Origin: Hydractinia symbiolongicarpus
Lineage: Eukaryota; Cnidaria; Hydrozoa; Anthoathecata; Hydractiniidae
Direction of reading: 5' to 3'
Assembly (NCBI RefSeq): GCF_029227915.1
Contig: NC_079884.1
Span: forward strand, 11,098,001 to 11,162,000
DNA length: 64,000 nucleotides
The position numbers and the translations under genes are program-made. The notes beneath the pieces are model-generated. The model was not told the origin of the DNA. It made no database searches and saw only the letters and a program-made list of their open reading frames with translations. Shown piece after piece: positions 24,501-33,983 of the stretch. The first letter of the stretch is position 1, and each line of letters opens with the position of its first letter.

Positions 24501-24945
24501 AAAATTTATTACATCTATGTATGCACTGAGGATGGTTTTAACCGAAAAGCTTATACTATTTTAAAACTTGTTTCATATTTTCTTTTTTACCACATTCATT
24601 CTATGGCGAGTTACTATAATAATTCGTAGAATACTTCTTCCCGTTAATTTGGAAAATGTAAATTGAATACCTGTCACAGAGTTGCTTGAATGAATGAACT
24701 AAAACGAAGGAAAATTAAGTGATCAAGTGAGCGAGCGAGTGAGCGATCAAGTGAGTGAGCTACAAGGAAATAGTTTTGCGAAAATAAAAATTCTAACTAT
24801 TTATCTGACTTTAAATAAAATAATCGACAAATTTTAGAGGGAGATGAAGCATTAGCTTAAAATTAAAACAAAAGTATTATAAACTGCTTACCTGTAGATC
24901 ATATAAACACAAAACAAGTAAAAAAACATTGATCGAAGCTGACAT
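4591..24945 (-). CDS. IL-17-receptor-like SEFIR transmembrane receptor (multi-exon)
   Basis: Exons read on the minus strand: signal peptide 24945-24892; module 1 21537-21493, 21191-21027, 20886-20813, 19042-18970; module 2 16501-16469, 16175-16035, 15403-15350, 14727-14551, 14379-14306, 13958-13886; module 3 12440-12339, 11930-11877, 11139-10969, 10172-10102; transmembrane 8140-7877; SEFIR 6525-6267 and 5797-5451; tail 4833-4591. All listed junctions are GT-AG with matching phases, except that exons are missing after the signal exon, between 10102 and 8140, and between 7877 and 6525. SEFIR domains mediate IL-17-receptor/Act1-type signalling by homotypic contact; I infer a membrane receptor with that role. 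The ectodomain is unfamiliar and cysteine-rich, with N-glycosylation sites. It could be split into two adjacent genes, but the cassette phases argue for one. Confidence 0.72.
7573..7800 (-). other. Open stretch in the receptor intron, possible exon
   Basis: A 75-codon open frame lies between the transmembrane and SEFIR exons, where a linker exon is needed. None of its frames joins both neighbours with correct phase, so I do not assign it. Confidence 0.2.
7877..8140 (-). CDS. Juxtamembrane and transmembrane exon of the receptor
   Basis: After a CAG acceptor the exon opens with a cysteine segment (VCKKH, then an NC about 20 residues on) homologous to the second exon of each ectodomain module. 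It continues into a hydrophobic helix of about 23 residues ending in an FIKRKR stop-transfer patch. It ends at GTAAGA. A degenerate module thus abuts the membrane. The linker exon joining this to SEFIR (phase 1 to phase 0) was not identified. Confidence 0.7.
8324..8512 (-). other. Possible degenerate ectodomain exon of the receptor
   Basis: After a pyrimidine-rich TTTTTACCAG acceptor, an acidic open frame (EVNESDVAECCF) weakly resembles the VSEA start of the module's first exon. It lies just before the transmembrane exon. Its phase and end are uncertain. Confidence 0.3.
10102..12440 (-). CDS. Receptor ectodomain module 3 (membrane-proximal cassette)
   Basis: Four exons are clear: 12440-12339 (VSERSNF, then LCKNF and ADC), 11930-11877 (SICRKSYFKEHYIKP), 11139-10969 (KYKSLQNLSLTC, later STEDI) and 10172-10102 (CWGFAYEYTS to YSQFNK). 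Phases 2-1, 2-1, 2-1 and 2-0 match modules 1 and 2. The last cassette exon, seen in modules 1 and 2 as KQTYNFSIYYLP, is not convincingly present; a weak candidate lies near 9.98 kb. Confidence 0.68.
11293..11642 (-). mobile_element. Head-to-tail array of three Helitron-like monomers
   Basis: On the minus strand, three monomers (11642-11516, 11515-11394, 11393-11293) each begin near TCTCTATAATAATAG or a derivative, carry a CGTCTGTTTGTGCGCG-like stretch, then a CCGTGG...CCACGG hairpin and end in ACCGACTAG. Each CTAG abuts the next monomer's start with no gap. The array sits in a receptor intron. Confidence 0.7.
12694..13035. mobile_element. MITE with ACCGT-type ends and TA target duplication
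   Basis: Left end TA-CCGTAATGATCCG and right end CACGG-TA are inverted, flanked by TA (12692-12693, 13036-13037). Near each end are AAGCGCCC-like repeats. TA duplication suggests mobilisation by a Tc1/mariner-type transposase. It has no coding capacity. Related GGGCGC-rich sequence occurs near 27.9-28.05 kb. Confidence 0.5.
13370..13514 (+). mobile_element. Decayed Helitron-like monomer
   Basis: A TTTTGTCTGTCAGTC stretch, a GCGCCCGGGCTAATAC segment and an AACGACTAG terminus match the Helitron-like family. The 5' end and the hairpin are poorly preserved. Confidence 0.4.
13886..16501 (-). CDS. Receptor ectodomain module 2
   Basis: This is the complete six-exon cassette: 16501-16469, 16175-16035 (AMCKKHSD, later ENC), 15403-15350 (DFICNKTHFIKAYVRQ), 14727-14551 (KYASLTKLSNTC, later HEDISEFSVN), 14379-14306 (CWGYAYEYTT) and 13958-13886 (KQTYNFSIYYLP). 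The module comes to about 185 residues. Its final two exons and the intron between them are close copies of module 1, so the duplication looks fairly recent. Confidence 0.72.
16763..17001 (+). mobile_element. SINE-B, tRNA-derived (diverged copy)
   Basis: It aligns by eye along its length with the minus-strand copy at 29521-29778. The head holds an A-box-like GTGGCCTTG and a B-box-like GGTTCAGTCC; the body includes GGTAGGTAATGCTGGTGTAT and ends in an AT-rich tail. It lies in a receptor intron beside a Gypsy relic. Confidence 0.65.
17070..18100 (+). pseudogene. Ty3/Gypsy integrase relic
   Basis: Several frames together encode a retroelement integrase. CRICRE at about 17090 is the end of the zinc-binding region, and FNIDFLGPL near 17180 holds the first catalytic Asp. 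IHSDRGPS near 17340 holds the second Asp, and NPQGSGQCERYNG the Glu. A C-terminal chromatin-facing part (AYIQYPDGKESTVSIRHFAP) is at about 17740-17800. Frameshifts separate these blocks, and gag, protease and RT are absent. It is inserted antisense in a receptor intron. Confidence 0.8.
18332..18730. repeat. Minisatellite, about 34-bp unit
   Basis: About eleven to twelve head-to-tail copies of a unit containing GCGCTTCATACAAGGTATTC followed by a variable TACTTGAAAAAC part. Variants alternate between CGTACTTGAAAATA and CATACTTAAAAAAC, suggesting growth by a two-unit higher-order repeat. It lies in an intron. Confidence 0.85.
18970..21537 (-). CDS. Receptor ectodomain module 1 (membrane-distal)
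   Basis: Exons 21537-21493 (NICKNFTENYVNR), 21191-21027 (KYISLNQLSNTC, later REDINEYS), 20886-20813 (CWGYAYEYTT) and 19042-18970 (KQTYNFSIYYLP) repeat the cassette of module 2 with identical phases. The one or two leading cassette exons were not found between 21.5 and 24.9 kb. A LINE interrupts the last intron. Confidence 0.7.
19405..20790 (+). mobile_element. 5'-truncated LINE with poly(A) tail
   Basis: The insertion is bounded by comparing the duplicated introns at 14.28 kb and 19.4/20.8 kb: the shared sequence stops after ATTT at 19404 and resumes with ATTTG at 20791. ATTT may be part of the target duplication. The 3' end is a run of A. The element lies antisense, 22 bases from a receptor splice donor. 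Confidence 0.8.
19476..20609 (+). CDS. Non-LTR retrotransposon reverse transcriptase (5' truncated)
   Basis: One open frame of 377 residues covers the palm and thumb of a LINE-type RT: LSKAFDCVPHDLL (catalytic Asp), GVPQGSILGP, then NYADDNT (the YADD catalytic box). A C-terminal region follows with LGPKIWNNLPSHLK and a CNCDEC finger-like end. The endonuclease and the N-terminal RT blocks are missing, as expected from 5' truncation. The frame is intact, so the insertion is young. CR1/Jockey-like is likely; the exact clade is undecided. Confidence 0.85.
   Translation: MVGAILMDLSKAFDCVPHDLLIAKLAAYGFDNKSLQFILSYLTDREQATRINGIYSLFQIILSGVPQGSILGPIIFNIFINDLFLFIEKYKLHNYADDNTISNFSNSIPNLINTLENEAKTALSWLKENKMIANPEKFHSIILTKNKADNLGLKFNIGNKTIESENNVKLLGVTIDNKLNFDRHVSDLCRKASAQLNALFRFRSFLSFQAKYILVQSFIYANFNYCSLIWHFSSSKSLSKVEMIQKRALRFLYNDTVSTYENLLKNSSKSHMNVNRLRSLCIEISKTINNSSPLFMKDIFCLNDNGRTVREQNTNNLVVSRKRTATFGTNSLSALGPKIWNNLPSHLKRCDNLKVFKSMIKMWDGSKCNCDECKVPL
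22691..24594 (-). mobile_element. Penelope-like element with inverted terminal repeats
   Basis: A 350-bp segment (22691-23040) is repeated inverted at 24230-24594, including a shared GCATACATAGATGTAATAAA-like block. Between them, minus-strand fragments encode a Penelope RT and a GIY-YIG nuclease. Inverted or direct terminal repeats are known for Penelope elements. The element is 5' truncated and lies in the first receptor intron. Confidence 0.75.
23071..24043 (-). pseudogene. Penelope RT and GIY-YIG endonuclease remnant
   Basis: Frame 24043-23831 holds an RT motif (SYDVMTLFTNIPLAETIEYI). Frame 23685-23071 holds the RT thumb and linker, then a CVIFKGTCATCNTSYIGET stretch: the conserved cysteines followed by YIG with a downstream catalytic-type Arg. 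This RT plus GIY-YIG combination is diagnostic of Penelope elements. Stops and frameshifts between the blocks mean it is not functional. Confidence 0.8.
24892..24945 (-). CDS. Signal-peptide exon of the receptor
   Basis: ATG plus 17 codons, with the hydrophobic core NVFLLVLCLY, then a CAG|GTAAGC donor. It is the only plausible signal exon upstream of module 1 and lies beyond the Penelope insertion. Its phase-0 end requires an undetected exon before module 1. Confidence 0.6.
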
Positions 24946-27900
24946 TGCAAACCACTCATAGACTTTCAAAAACACAACGAGAAACTACTCTTCCAGTTCA
25001 TATGTGTATATATTATTTATTTTGACTACGTAAACAAGTGATGTACAGGAAAAAGTGATGGCATAAGTAATTAATAAAAAATTAATTTAATTGATTTAAT
25101 AAGTTTTAACGAGTTACGCAAAAAAATGGATAGCTTAATTTTTCTAGTGACGTTTGGTTATAAAGTCGTAATGGCGTGCAAACTCTTTTATGAGTGGTAG
25201 GTATGACATTGATTCGTAAGAATGAAAAAAATATAAAAATAGCAGAGATCAGTAATAAATAACTGCATTCATCATTTTAATCCGAAAGCTTTTTGTTCAA
25301 ACTAACTTCGAAAGTCAAAAGATACTTCTTCTATGAGAAACTAAGCAAATGGCCAACTAGGGAAAGTTTCTTAAACTCCGGTATCATTTTGCTTTTTAGA
25401 TCAATACAAGAGAAGATTAAATAACCCTTTCGCCTTTTTTTCATCATCTGCAGTTACATCTCTTCCGTAATAATCGCGAATTTTTAGGTAGTCTACTGGA
25501 TATTTGTCTAATTTCTTGTTATACTAGGTGATAATTTCCTGAGTGTCATTCCAATGATTTTGATTGATGGAAGCCATGTGTGAAAAACATTTCTTATTTA
25601 AAAATTTTTTACAACTAGTAAAAGTTTCTTAAATTTTTAGAAGGCGACTAGTCAGTTTCTTATAAAGTGGTTTCTTATAAAGTGGTTTCTTATAAACAAA
25701 AAACGTTTCAGAAAATTTTTAAATTTTTAACACTTATAACTAACTTAAAGATGAGTACATTTAACACATTATGATAAAAACATGTTTTTAGAAATTATTT
25801 CAGAGTAAGAAGTATTATATCTTTGGGGAAAATTGTTAACAAAAAAAATCAACGAATACGAGAATATACACAAACAGCTAGCTACTGTTTTTCTATCTTT
25901 CCAAATTAACAATTGCGTTGCGTTTAATTGTCCTGTGGATTCTCTATACACCATCACAGTGTGTCGCTAGACTGTTCCTCAATTACATAAACCTTTACGA
26001 ATAAAAGAATTTAAAAAAGTTCAACAGTTGTATTAATTCAACTCTAATTTTCCGCTCCGCTAACAACAAGTTCTGCTCGACTTGTCGCCAACGCATCGCT
26101 AATCGCGGCAATTAAAACCATTAAACCCATTGCATTCCTTTATATAAATAGCAAATTAAGAGTTGAGTATGCGTCATTTTGTTTGTTGAAGTTGAAAATT
26201 AAATAAACAAGAGTGTTCGTTGCAAGGACTTCTTGTTATATGCATTTTCAATACAATATAAACAGTTTTGTCTATCTATACGGAGAAATATTACCCGAGG
26301 TTAAAAGTATAGCTTGCGAGGTTCATACGATGACCAATTCAATCAATACAATGAAAACATACGAAAAAATAAATAAAAATAAAAAATAATTTTTTGTAAA
26401 CCTCGTTGTATATATGGCTGACGCGTAAATGTAAAACGAGAATTATAACCACAAGAATAAGGTTTATACAAGAATAAAAAAGAGAGAAGAGAAATAGAAA
26501 ATAGAGTTATAAAATTTTTAACGTTGGTATAAGTGACAAATCAGTAGTTAAAAAGTGTATAACTTTTTAAAATACATATTTCGAACTTGTGTTATCTCGA
26601 TATTTTTCCATTAAACACCATAACAAAACATTTCCTCCATTCTTATGTTTACAGATAACATAACCACATAAAAACATACTTGACCGTAATAACATAAAAT
26701 ATTGATTTTAATGAGAAATTAACTAATAAACTCTAAATCATTTTTTTCAGTTAAAGTAAACAAAGGCTTAGATCTGATTAAGAAAACTGGTAATTGTCTA
26801 TATCTTCACAGCGTATCACGGATCACAGCGTGTCACTCTATCGTTCTATTTGAGAAATTTAGTGAGCTATGACTGCGAAAAAAGGGAAAGGATATATATC
26901 GCTGTGCAATCAGTCTAATACTGTAGACGTCTACGACTTAAAATATTGAGTTACGCGTCGGAAAAGAGGTATACATAAGAGCGGATCTTTCCGCTACCAT
27001 CAATTTTTTCGTTATGTGTTGGGTATTACCGTCACTAAGAGTAGTAGAGATCTTCCGCTGCCATGGAGCATATGATCAGGAGATGATAGGAAGTTCAAGA
27101 AAAGCACACATCTCTCGCTCTTTCATTTCTCGATAGTTATCGTGGAAACATGGTTACCAAAATGGTTAGCGATATGCTTGAAGTGGTCCTTGGGGAGCAT
27201 GGCGTATGAGTAGAGGTCGTTGATCTCGCCTTTGACAATTATCGAGATTATTTTGATCTTGGGGTTATAGAAGACTTCATTAATACCAGAGTACGCTTGG
27301 TAGGAGCATCGATCTGGGAATCGGCCAAGCAGGTCTAAGGAATGATTCCAAAAGGTAAGGAATAAGATTGCATGTAGAGTCAAAGATGAATTCGATCGTT
27401 GATTTAATTTCCAAGGTCATTTCCACGACTATAAGTACAGCTTGATTCTACAGGATAAGCATCGCTATATGGTGCTAAAGGCACAGTTGCGACAGAGAGC
27501 GAAACCTATGGTGAATAACATCGATGAAGGAGAGCGAGCGAGGATAGTGGCAAGAGGTAGACAACAAGGACAACACAAAATCTTGAAAAACTGAAATCTG
27601 TAGAGTATGTTTCTTCTCACCCTCCTCCCCAGGATTTTTAGACTTTTTTGATATAAGAGAAGACGAAGTCTCTCTTATCAAGAAGGCAAAAAACCCTGGG
27701 GACAAGGGTGTGTATATATATATACGTCCCTGAACGTAATTGTTTATAGCTGCATTTCCTCTACAAAGAAAAAATAGCGAACTGCCTAAACGAAAAGATG
27801 GATATAAACCTTTTGACATAAAAGTTCATGCTGTAGATGATTTTAGGGAGAAAGCTCGAAGTAAAAGATCGTGTCTTCTAATTTTTAAAATATTTAAAAA

Positions 27901-29520
27901 AGCGCCCCTTCGGCTCTAGTAATATACTTTAATAACCCCTGGGCGCCTATTTGAGAAAGGCGCTTATAAAGTTATTAAAAAAAAGGTTGGGCACCTTTTT
28001 CGAGAGTGGGCACCTGTTCGAGAGTGGACGTTTAATCGAGCATTAACAGTACAAATGAAGTGTTTAAGAGAAGAGCTACTGGTAGGGTTTTAGCTATGAC
28101 GTCGCCGTGACAACAAGTACCAGGCCATAGCATGTGTTGAAATTTGAGCCAAAATTGCGGATAAGTTATTGACAGAAACGCCCTTGACCAAACATGTAGT
28201 GCTAAAATTTTGAACACACAAAATACTCGTAAATAAACCAAAAACAGGGCGAAATTCTTCTAGATCTTGTGATGACTTAACTTCGTAATCTGCTGGTATC
28301 CTTGCGGCAAAGCGTTCCTTCCAGTGCAAGAGGTAACCCCGACTGAGTCATGCCAGAGACTATAAAAGGATGAATCTATCCTTTCTGCTTAGCGTTTAGC
28401 ACGAGATTAGGATTAATATCTTAGACGGTTGTCTAGTTAAGCGATTGCTGTGTTGCACGCCTTTCGCAGCTCAAATGGGAGCTTTAAATGCACTAGGATT
28501 CCCTTAGCAGGACCCTCGTTGACAGCAGTTTCAATAGGAACTGAAGAGGCTATCGTGGGTAAACAATTTCAATTAAAAAAAATATAGGGAATCTCAATCC
28601 TGTTCTAAGTTTATTTGAAAACTACTTTCCCACGATATTAATTTCTAATATTTCTTGTGGACGCAAAAGAGATTTTTCTTGTGTTCGCAGCGCTGTGTTC
28701 CGTGTTATCGCTACATCATAATCAAATAACTCAATCTCTTTTCAGCTCAAGTAAGAAATAATACAATAACTTGAAAGATATAACTGGTCTTTTTAATTCG
28801 TCGCTTCACGTGTAGATCGAGATTGATTAAATAATTTTATTGCGTTTCAAGCTCTCCTGTGGACGTCCTTTTTCTAATCTTTGAAAATCTGTACACAAGA
28901 CGGGGGTATTACTTTAATTTTACTATTTTATTTTGATCTAAATAATGAAAAAAAGAGTTCGCCTTTGTAGAAGGTTATATACTGGTCTTTTGTGTTATTT
29001 TCTTAAATCTCTATTTTAATTATTTTTCCCAAATATTTTTTCTATTGTTGTCACAAGCTACTTTTTAAATCGTGTAAAATCCTAACGTGGTCACCATCTT
29101 GAGATAATCGTTTCTATGAAAATAGCGAAAGAAAAGGTTGCGAAATCACTGCGTGAATTTTAAAAGACGATATGATTTTATCACTGGCAGAATAACACAA
29201 CAGGAGATGCAATCAAGAGAATTAGTGCCTTGTAACCATTTTGAAAAGTACAAAGTTTTTATCGATTTAGATAAATTTTATCAAACAACTATTGCTGGAT
29301 ACGCTCAATAGGTTTCCTTCCCGTTTGCAAACATGTTTATTAAGATTCCTTAGTCTCAGATCATAACTACTATTTGAAGATATTAAAGTATATTTACTAT
29401 TTGAATGAAACTAAAAGACTTTAGGGTATATTTGTGCATACTTTAGCAAGAAGAAAATTTGGTTAAAAGAAAATTCGACATAACCGCGGAATTTAATTTG
29501 ACGGTTAATGGAAATCATTA
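24946..29520. other. Gene-poor region, no supported gene
   Basis: I see no convincing exons. Present are a GAGC/GAGT simple repeat at about 24725-24765, a threefold 16-bp repeat of GTTTCTTATAAAGTG at about 25660-25695, a fold-back element at 27619 and a GGGCGCC-rich relic at 27.9-28.05 kb. Open frames at 27123-27383 and 28090-28329 (minus) match no family I know. Confidence 0.4.
27619..27710. mobile_element. Short fold-back MITE
   Basis: A 92-bp near-perfect hairpin: the left arm CACCCTCCTCCCCAGG pairs with the right arm CCCTGGGGACAAGGGTG, and inner GATAAGAGA-type sequences also pair. It is followed by a TATATA tract. Superfamily not determined. Confidence 0.5.
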
Positions 29521-29778
29521 ATTGTTATTATTATTCTGAATATTTATGCAGGATATAGCCACTTCAGCGTTGGAAACACTGTGTGTCAATGTGGTTCCTG
29601 TGTTTGGAATATATACATTAAGTATACACCGGCATTACCTACCCAATTTCCCTGACATGGCATGGGTTGACCCGTAGCTGTGGTAAAGACACTTGCTAAA
29701 CATGCCTGCACTGTGGACCGAACCACGGACCTTGTGATTACAAAGCGAACTCCATAACCACAAGGCCACACGCCACTC
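29521..29778 (-). mobile_element. SINE-B, tRNA-derived (better copy)
   Basis: On the minus strand the head reads GTGTGGCCTTGTGGTTATGG (A-box region) and CCGTGGTTCGGTCC (B box), followed by the body shared with 16763-17001 and an AT-rich tail. The Pol III box spacing is that of a tRNA. Confidence 0.7.
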
Positions 29779-30754
29779 AAAGGGCAGAAATAAATAATTT
29801 CGGCCAGAATTTTATTTGGCAGATAATAAAAAAGTTGATTTCCTTCTTTTCGAATTTTTTTTAAAAGTCACTTATCTTCAATAGTAAAATCAAAAACGTT
29901 ATTAAAATCTTATCATCAGTTATAGCCTAGGAAGCTAAGGTTTCTTCGAGGATATCTGATTCAGCTTCTCTCAAACGAAAGCTTAGACGCAAACAAATGT
30001 CAGAGAAAAACCCTAAAATTCAAATTCACCTCACAGCAAACCCCGAATTACCATCAACCCAATGAGCACAAAGCCGGCGTGGTCACATGTTACCCTCTTA
30101 AATAATACAAGAATTAATTATACTTGTTTGGGTGAAACCATTCTCGCTTAAAATATATATATATATATCCATATACCCGATATGGACCACATAGGCAAAA
30201 TGAAATGAAAAAGCGCGGTCAGAATTCTGACCGTAGAAAAATCGTTTGAGATCCACCAGCCTAATTTTTTCCTCCTTAACTATTCCGATTTCCAGTTGGT
30301 AAGAAATATTTTGCTGGGTCTTCTGGCTACAGCAGTTATATAGAAAAATTAAAGTGTGCAAAAAAATAATTAATTTTAGAGGGAGTTTTGTTTGAGGAAA
30401 AAATAACACACATAATTCAACCTTAAAGTCAGGGTCTGTAGCGTTTTTTGATATGAGACCAGGCGTTTCGTTCTCGTATGGATTAGAGGTTAAAACTATT
30501 CCTATAATTGATTTGTTCTTATTAAACCGGCCCCAACTTTATGCTGGTCCTAATTCAACACTAGGCTTAGAATAATACCGATGATAACTTAAGGCCAAAC
30601 TCGGACAAATATCGGGTTTACATTAATACCCTAACGTAACGCCGAGAATAAATTCCGAAAAGAGCCGCTATGACCTTCAAAAAGTAGGCTTAAAATTGGT
30701 GATTGTATACAGATTATAACACCGTCTCGCGCAAATATGAATAGTTTTTCGTTA

Positions 30755-31251
30755 AGCCTGGTTCACATTTGAGACGCAAGCGCTAACGCAAGAAACGCAT
30801 GCGCAAGATTAATTTTAAGAAATTCACACTGTAATATGAAAACGCAAGAACACATAAACAAACATAAAGAAGACATATAGGAATTATATTCGGATTAGCT
30901 GTATTATAATATGTTCCACTGCCTAAGAAACGAGAAATGGGAAATAAAATAAAGTAAAAATAAAGGTTTATCATCCTTTTTATCATTACAAAGCGAATAC
31001 TTTAAAAGCAACTTTGTCTACCAAATTTTCTTCAACAAATTCCCTTTTTTAGCACCTTTAAAATTTAATCCCGACTTCATATTACCACAGTTTTCTTATT
31101 TTTATTCCTGAGAATATTCTTGCATTTGTTTTTGCTTCTGCATCTACTAGCGCACTCTGGTTTGATATCTTGCGTTATCTTGATTATCCTTGCATCAAAG
31201 GTGTTCAGTCTTTTACTTGCGTTTTTTTGTGTCACTCGTGTGAATCAGCCT
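30755..31251. mobile_element. Harbinger-type MITE with TTA target duplication
   Basis: The inverted ends AGCCTGGTTCACA and, inverted, AGGCTGATTCACA are flanked by TTA (30752-30754 and 31252-31254). Subterminal GCGTTTTTTT/ACGCAAG repeats face each other. A 3-bp TTA duplication is typical of PIF/Harbinger. At 497 bp it has no transposase. Confidence 0.65.
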
Positions 31252-31254
31252 TTA

Positions 31255-31832
31255 GAACAAAACTGACCATATAAAAAAAGAGGCTAATTACATTTTTCCA
31301 ACGATGCCTGTGTGAAAGGTGTATCTTTGAACTCAACAAGGACTAGTGAAGGTGTTAACACAAGACTTGTGCAATAAATGTCCAATAAGATAATAAACAA
31401 ACCTTTTTCGAATTTGTGTCGCTATCTTTAAATCTTAACGCAGTAATTATTTCTATGGTGGCAATCTAACAGATTGAACTTCTGATTAAAAAAGAAAAGA
31501 AATAAAAACAAGATAATTAATTGAAAAAATATATTAAATATTTCTATTAACAATTCGTTAGTTAATACTTTTGCCAACCCCCTGCGCTTATCTATAAGAG
31601 ACATCTTCTTCTGCGAGCTCGATAATGATAAAGTATTGAAAAAGCGGTTTTAGCGCGAGATTATCTCTTTGGATAGCTTTCAAAGACATTTCGTTTTTAT
31701 AGTAAGTATTAATCATTTTGTATCACGATTTTCACTAAGATGTTTCGTTCTTACAAGATCGAATGAACATAACATCCACACGCAATCCAACATGAAACCA
31801 ACTCAACCGTTGTGAAGGGAAAAAGAAACGTA
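31255..31832. other. 5' flank of the Myb/SANT gene
   Basis: AT-rich; no exon was found before the ATG at 31833. The promoter should lie here, but I see no decisive TATA box. Confidence 0.35.
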
Positions 31833-33381
31833 ATGTCGTCGCCGTAAGTTTTATAAAAAATTTTCGCGCCGTTCTCAGAATCTAAAAAAAACTAATAACA
31901 CTTATTCTATCTCTTTCACCAAATATAGCAGGGCAAGATAGATAGACATTCCTACAAACTCGTTATAACATCTCTTTTTTATAACAGCTTTTTTTTAAGA
32001 ATTTAAATCAAGGGGTCTTGGGCGTAGTTACATTTTTCGGTGTTAACAAAATATATTTTTGTGCTTCAGACATCGTATAACAAATGGAGAGAAACATTCA
32101 GATGACACTGCCAAAAGCTCCAGCTACCATCATGCGTACTCTCAATATCCCAACCCTTACAATTATCAAAATCATTGCCACGACAATCTTGTATACGTTG
32201 TACCATCTGATATAAGCGAGTCTAGCGGAGAGCCAATGACTAAAAATGCAGGTTCAAGATGGCGTGAAGATGAGACGGAAGCGTTAGTTGAAATTTGGCG
32301 CGATAAAATATGTCAAACAAGATGGTGGAAGCAAAGTAAAGGAGTGCGCGTTAATAAAGAGATGTGGGAGGAGATAGCTCAAATACTGGCCGAAAGAGAT
32401 GTTTTTCGGACACCAAGTCAGTGCCAAATACGAATGAAAAATCTGCTGCAGTTTTACAGACAAACTGTTGACAACAGACGTTCTGAAAAATCGATGGAGG
32501 ATTTACCAGAATATTTTGACATTGTCGATCGAATTATGTCAAAAAGAGACGGGAATTTTTCGAGTTTAATTGACGATAAAAGTGGTAGTGAAGATACCGG
32601 GGAAACTGCAGAGAACAGCTGCGACAAAGAGCGAAAACGCTCCTACACAGAAACAAAAGAAAATGAATCCGGAGACATTCCGGCATCAAACAAGGTAAAC
32701 ATTAAGGCGGAAACAGAACGACAAAATGAAGATCCCCGTACTCATATAAACGGTGAAAAGGTACGTACCGGTGATGTGAGACACAATACTTTCCATGCAT
32801 ATAATCCGGGCAATGTCATCCCAACATACATTCCGACAGAAGGTTTTATGCAATCGTATTGGAACAGTCACAAAAACTGCTGCAACGGTGAACCGGTAAA
32901 TAAAAAGTCATGCTTGGGAAGTGAAAGGGAACATTTGCCTCGCTTTCAGGAAAGAGAAAAATTACCTCGCTTTCAAGAAATAAATCCAAGATACATTCCC
33001 ATGCGGCAAAACGTCATTCGCAGTCGTTTCATGGAAGCGAAACAGAACCACGCATGCACAGAAGCATGTGCGACATCGGCATGCTACAAATCCGCTTTGC
33101 AACATTCGATGCCTCCTGCAAACAAACATTATTCCCCTGAGACAGACCTTAGTTCTTCCTCGCTGCGTTTCATCCAAGAACTGTTAAATCTTCAGTATAG
33201 ACAAATGGAAAACTTTCTTGAAATGGAGAAAAAAAGATTGGAGATTGAAGAGAAGCGACTGCAAGAGTCAAGAGAGTCAGATGATCGACATTCTGCTTTC
33301 TTGATGGAAGCTGTCAAAATCTTAGCTGAATCCTTTCGAAAGGTTGAATCAAAAGAACATAGGCAGCCAAAATCAAGTTGA
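31833..33381 (+). CDS. Myb/SANT-like (trihelix-type) DNA-binding protein
   Basis: Two coding exons: 31833-31843 (only 11 bases, MSSP split) and 32070-33381, joined across a GTAAGT...TTCAG intron with consistent phase, giving about 440 residues. Residues around 65-150 form a Myb/SANT-like domain: RWREDETEALVEIW, later MWEEIAQILAERDV and the recognition-helix-like SQCQIRMKNLLQFY. The middle is low complexity and basic/acidic, with a duplicated LPRFQE motif. The C-terminus is a coiled coil (QYRQMENFLEMEKKRLEIEE). Probably a nuclear transcription factor or a domesticated-transposon-type regulator; the target is unknown. The frame could also open at the in-frame MTKNAG just before the domain. Confidence 0.8.
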
Positions 33382-33983
33382 GAGTGCCTCGATCATCCAT
33401 AATCTTTTGGCGCAGCAATAGAACACTGCTAAAGTAAAATCCTGCGCCAAAAAGAACCACAGGGTGTCCTACTAGGAGTCACTTCAAGCTACTGTATCTC
33501 CGGGAACGAAGTTGTTTTAACAACAGCACGTTGACGAATATCATTTTAAAAATCGCCGTTTCGAGTTGAAGATATCAACATTGTGCAACATCCGTTTAAC
33601 ATTGTCCAAATTAGCAGTAAAACAATGGTGGAGGCCGAAAAATCTCAAACATGTATTACGTATAATTTATTATAAAGTATAAAACAAATGTGTAGGATAA
33701 AATGAAATATTTCTGATTTTTTTGTTGAAATTTCTGCAATTAACCAAAATTTATCACTAGTAAGTTTAAATTCATGAAAATGGAATACAATTCTTTCCTT
33801 CTGCAATCGTGAAAAGAAAGATCACCATTACCATCATCGTTGGCTTAATGTTCGTTCTTCATGCTAGCATGGATTGAACGAAGTACATTAATAACCTTCT
33901 TCCCATCAGTAAAAGTACTGTGTCTTAACTCAAATTCATCAGCATTAAGTCTGAGTTTATTACCTCCTTCCTAATCTTTCTCG
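33382..33983. other. 3' flank of the Myb/SANT gene
   Basis: No coding signal. The stretch ends at the 4-bp target duplication of the next element. Confidence 0.35.

Noticed and set aside
27123-27383. 86-codon minus-strand frame with LGRFPDRCSYQAYSGINE
   Set aside because: The composition looks protein-like, but no family is recognised and no exon context was found; left unassigned.
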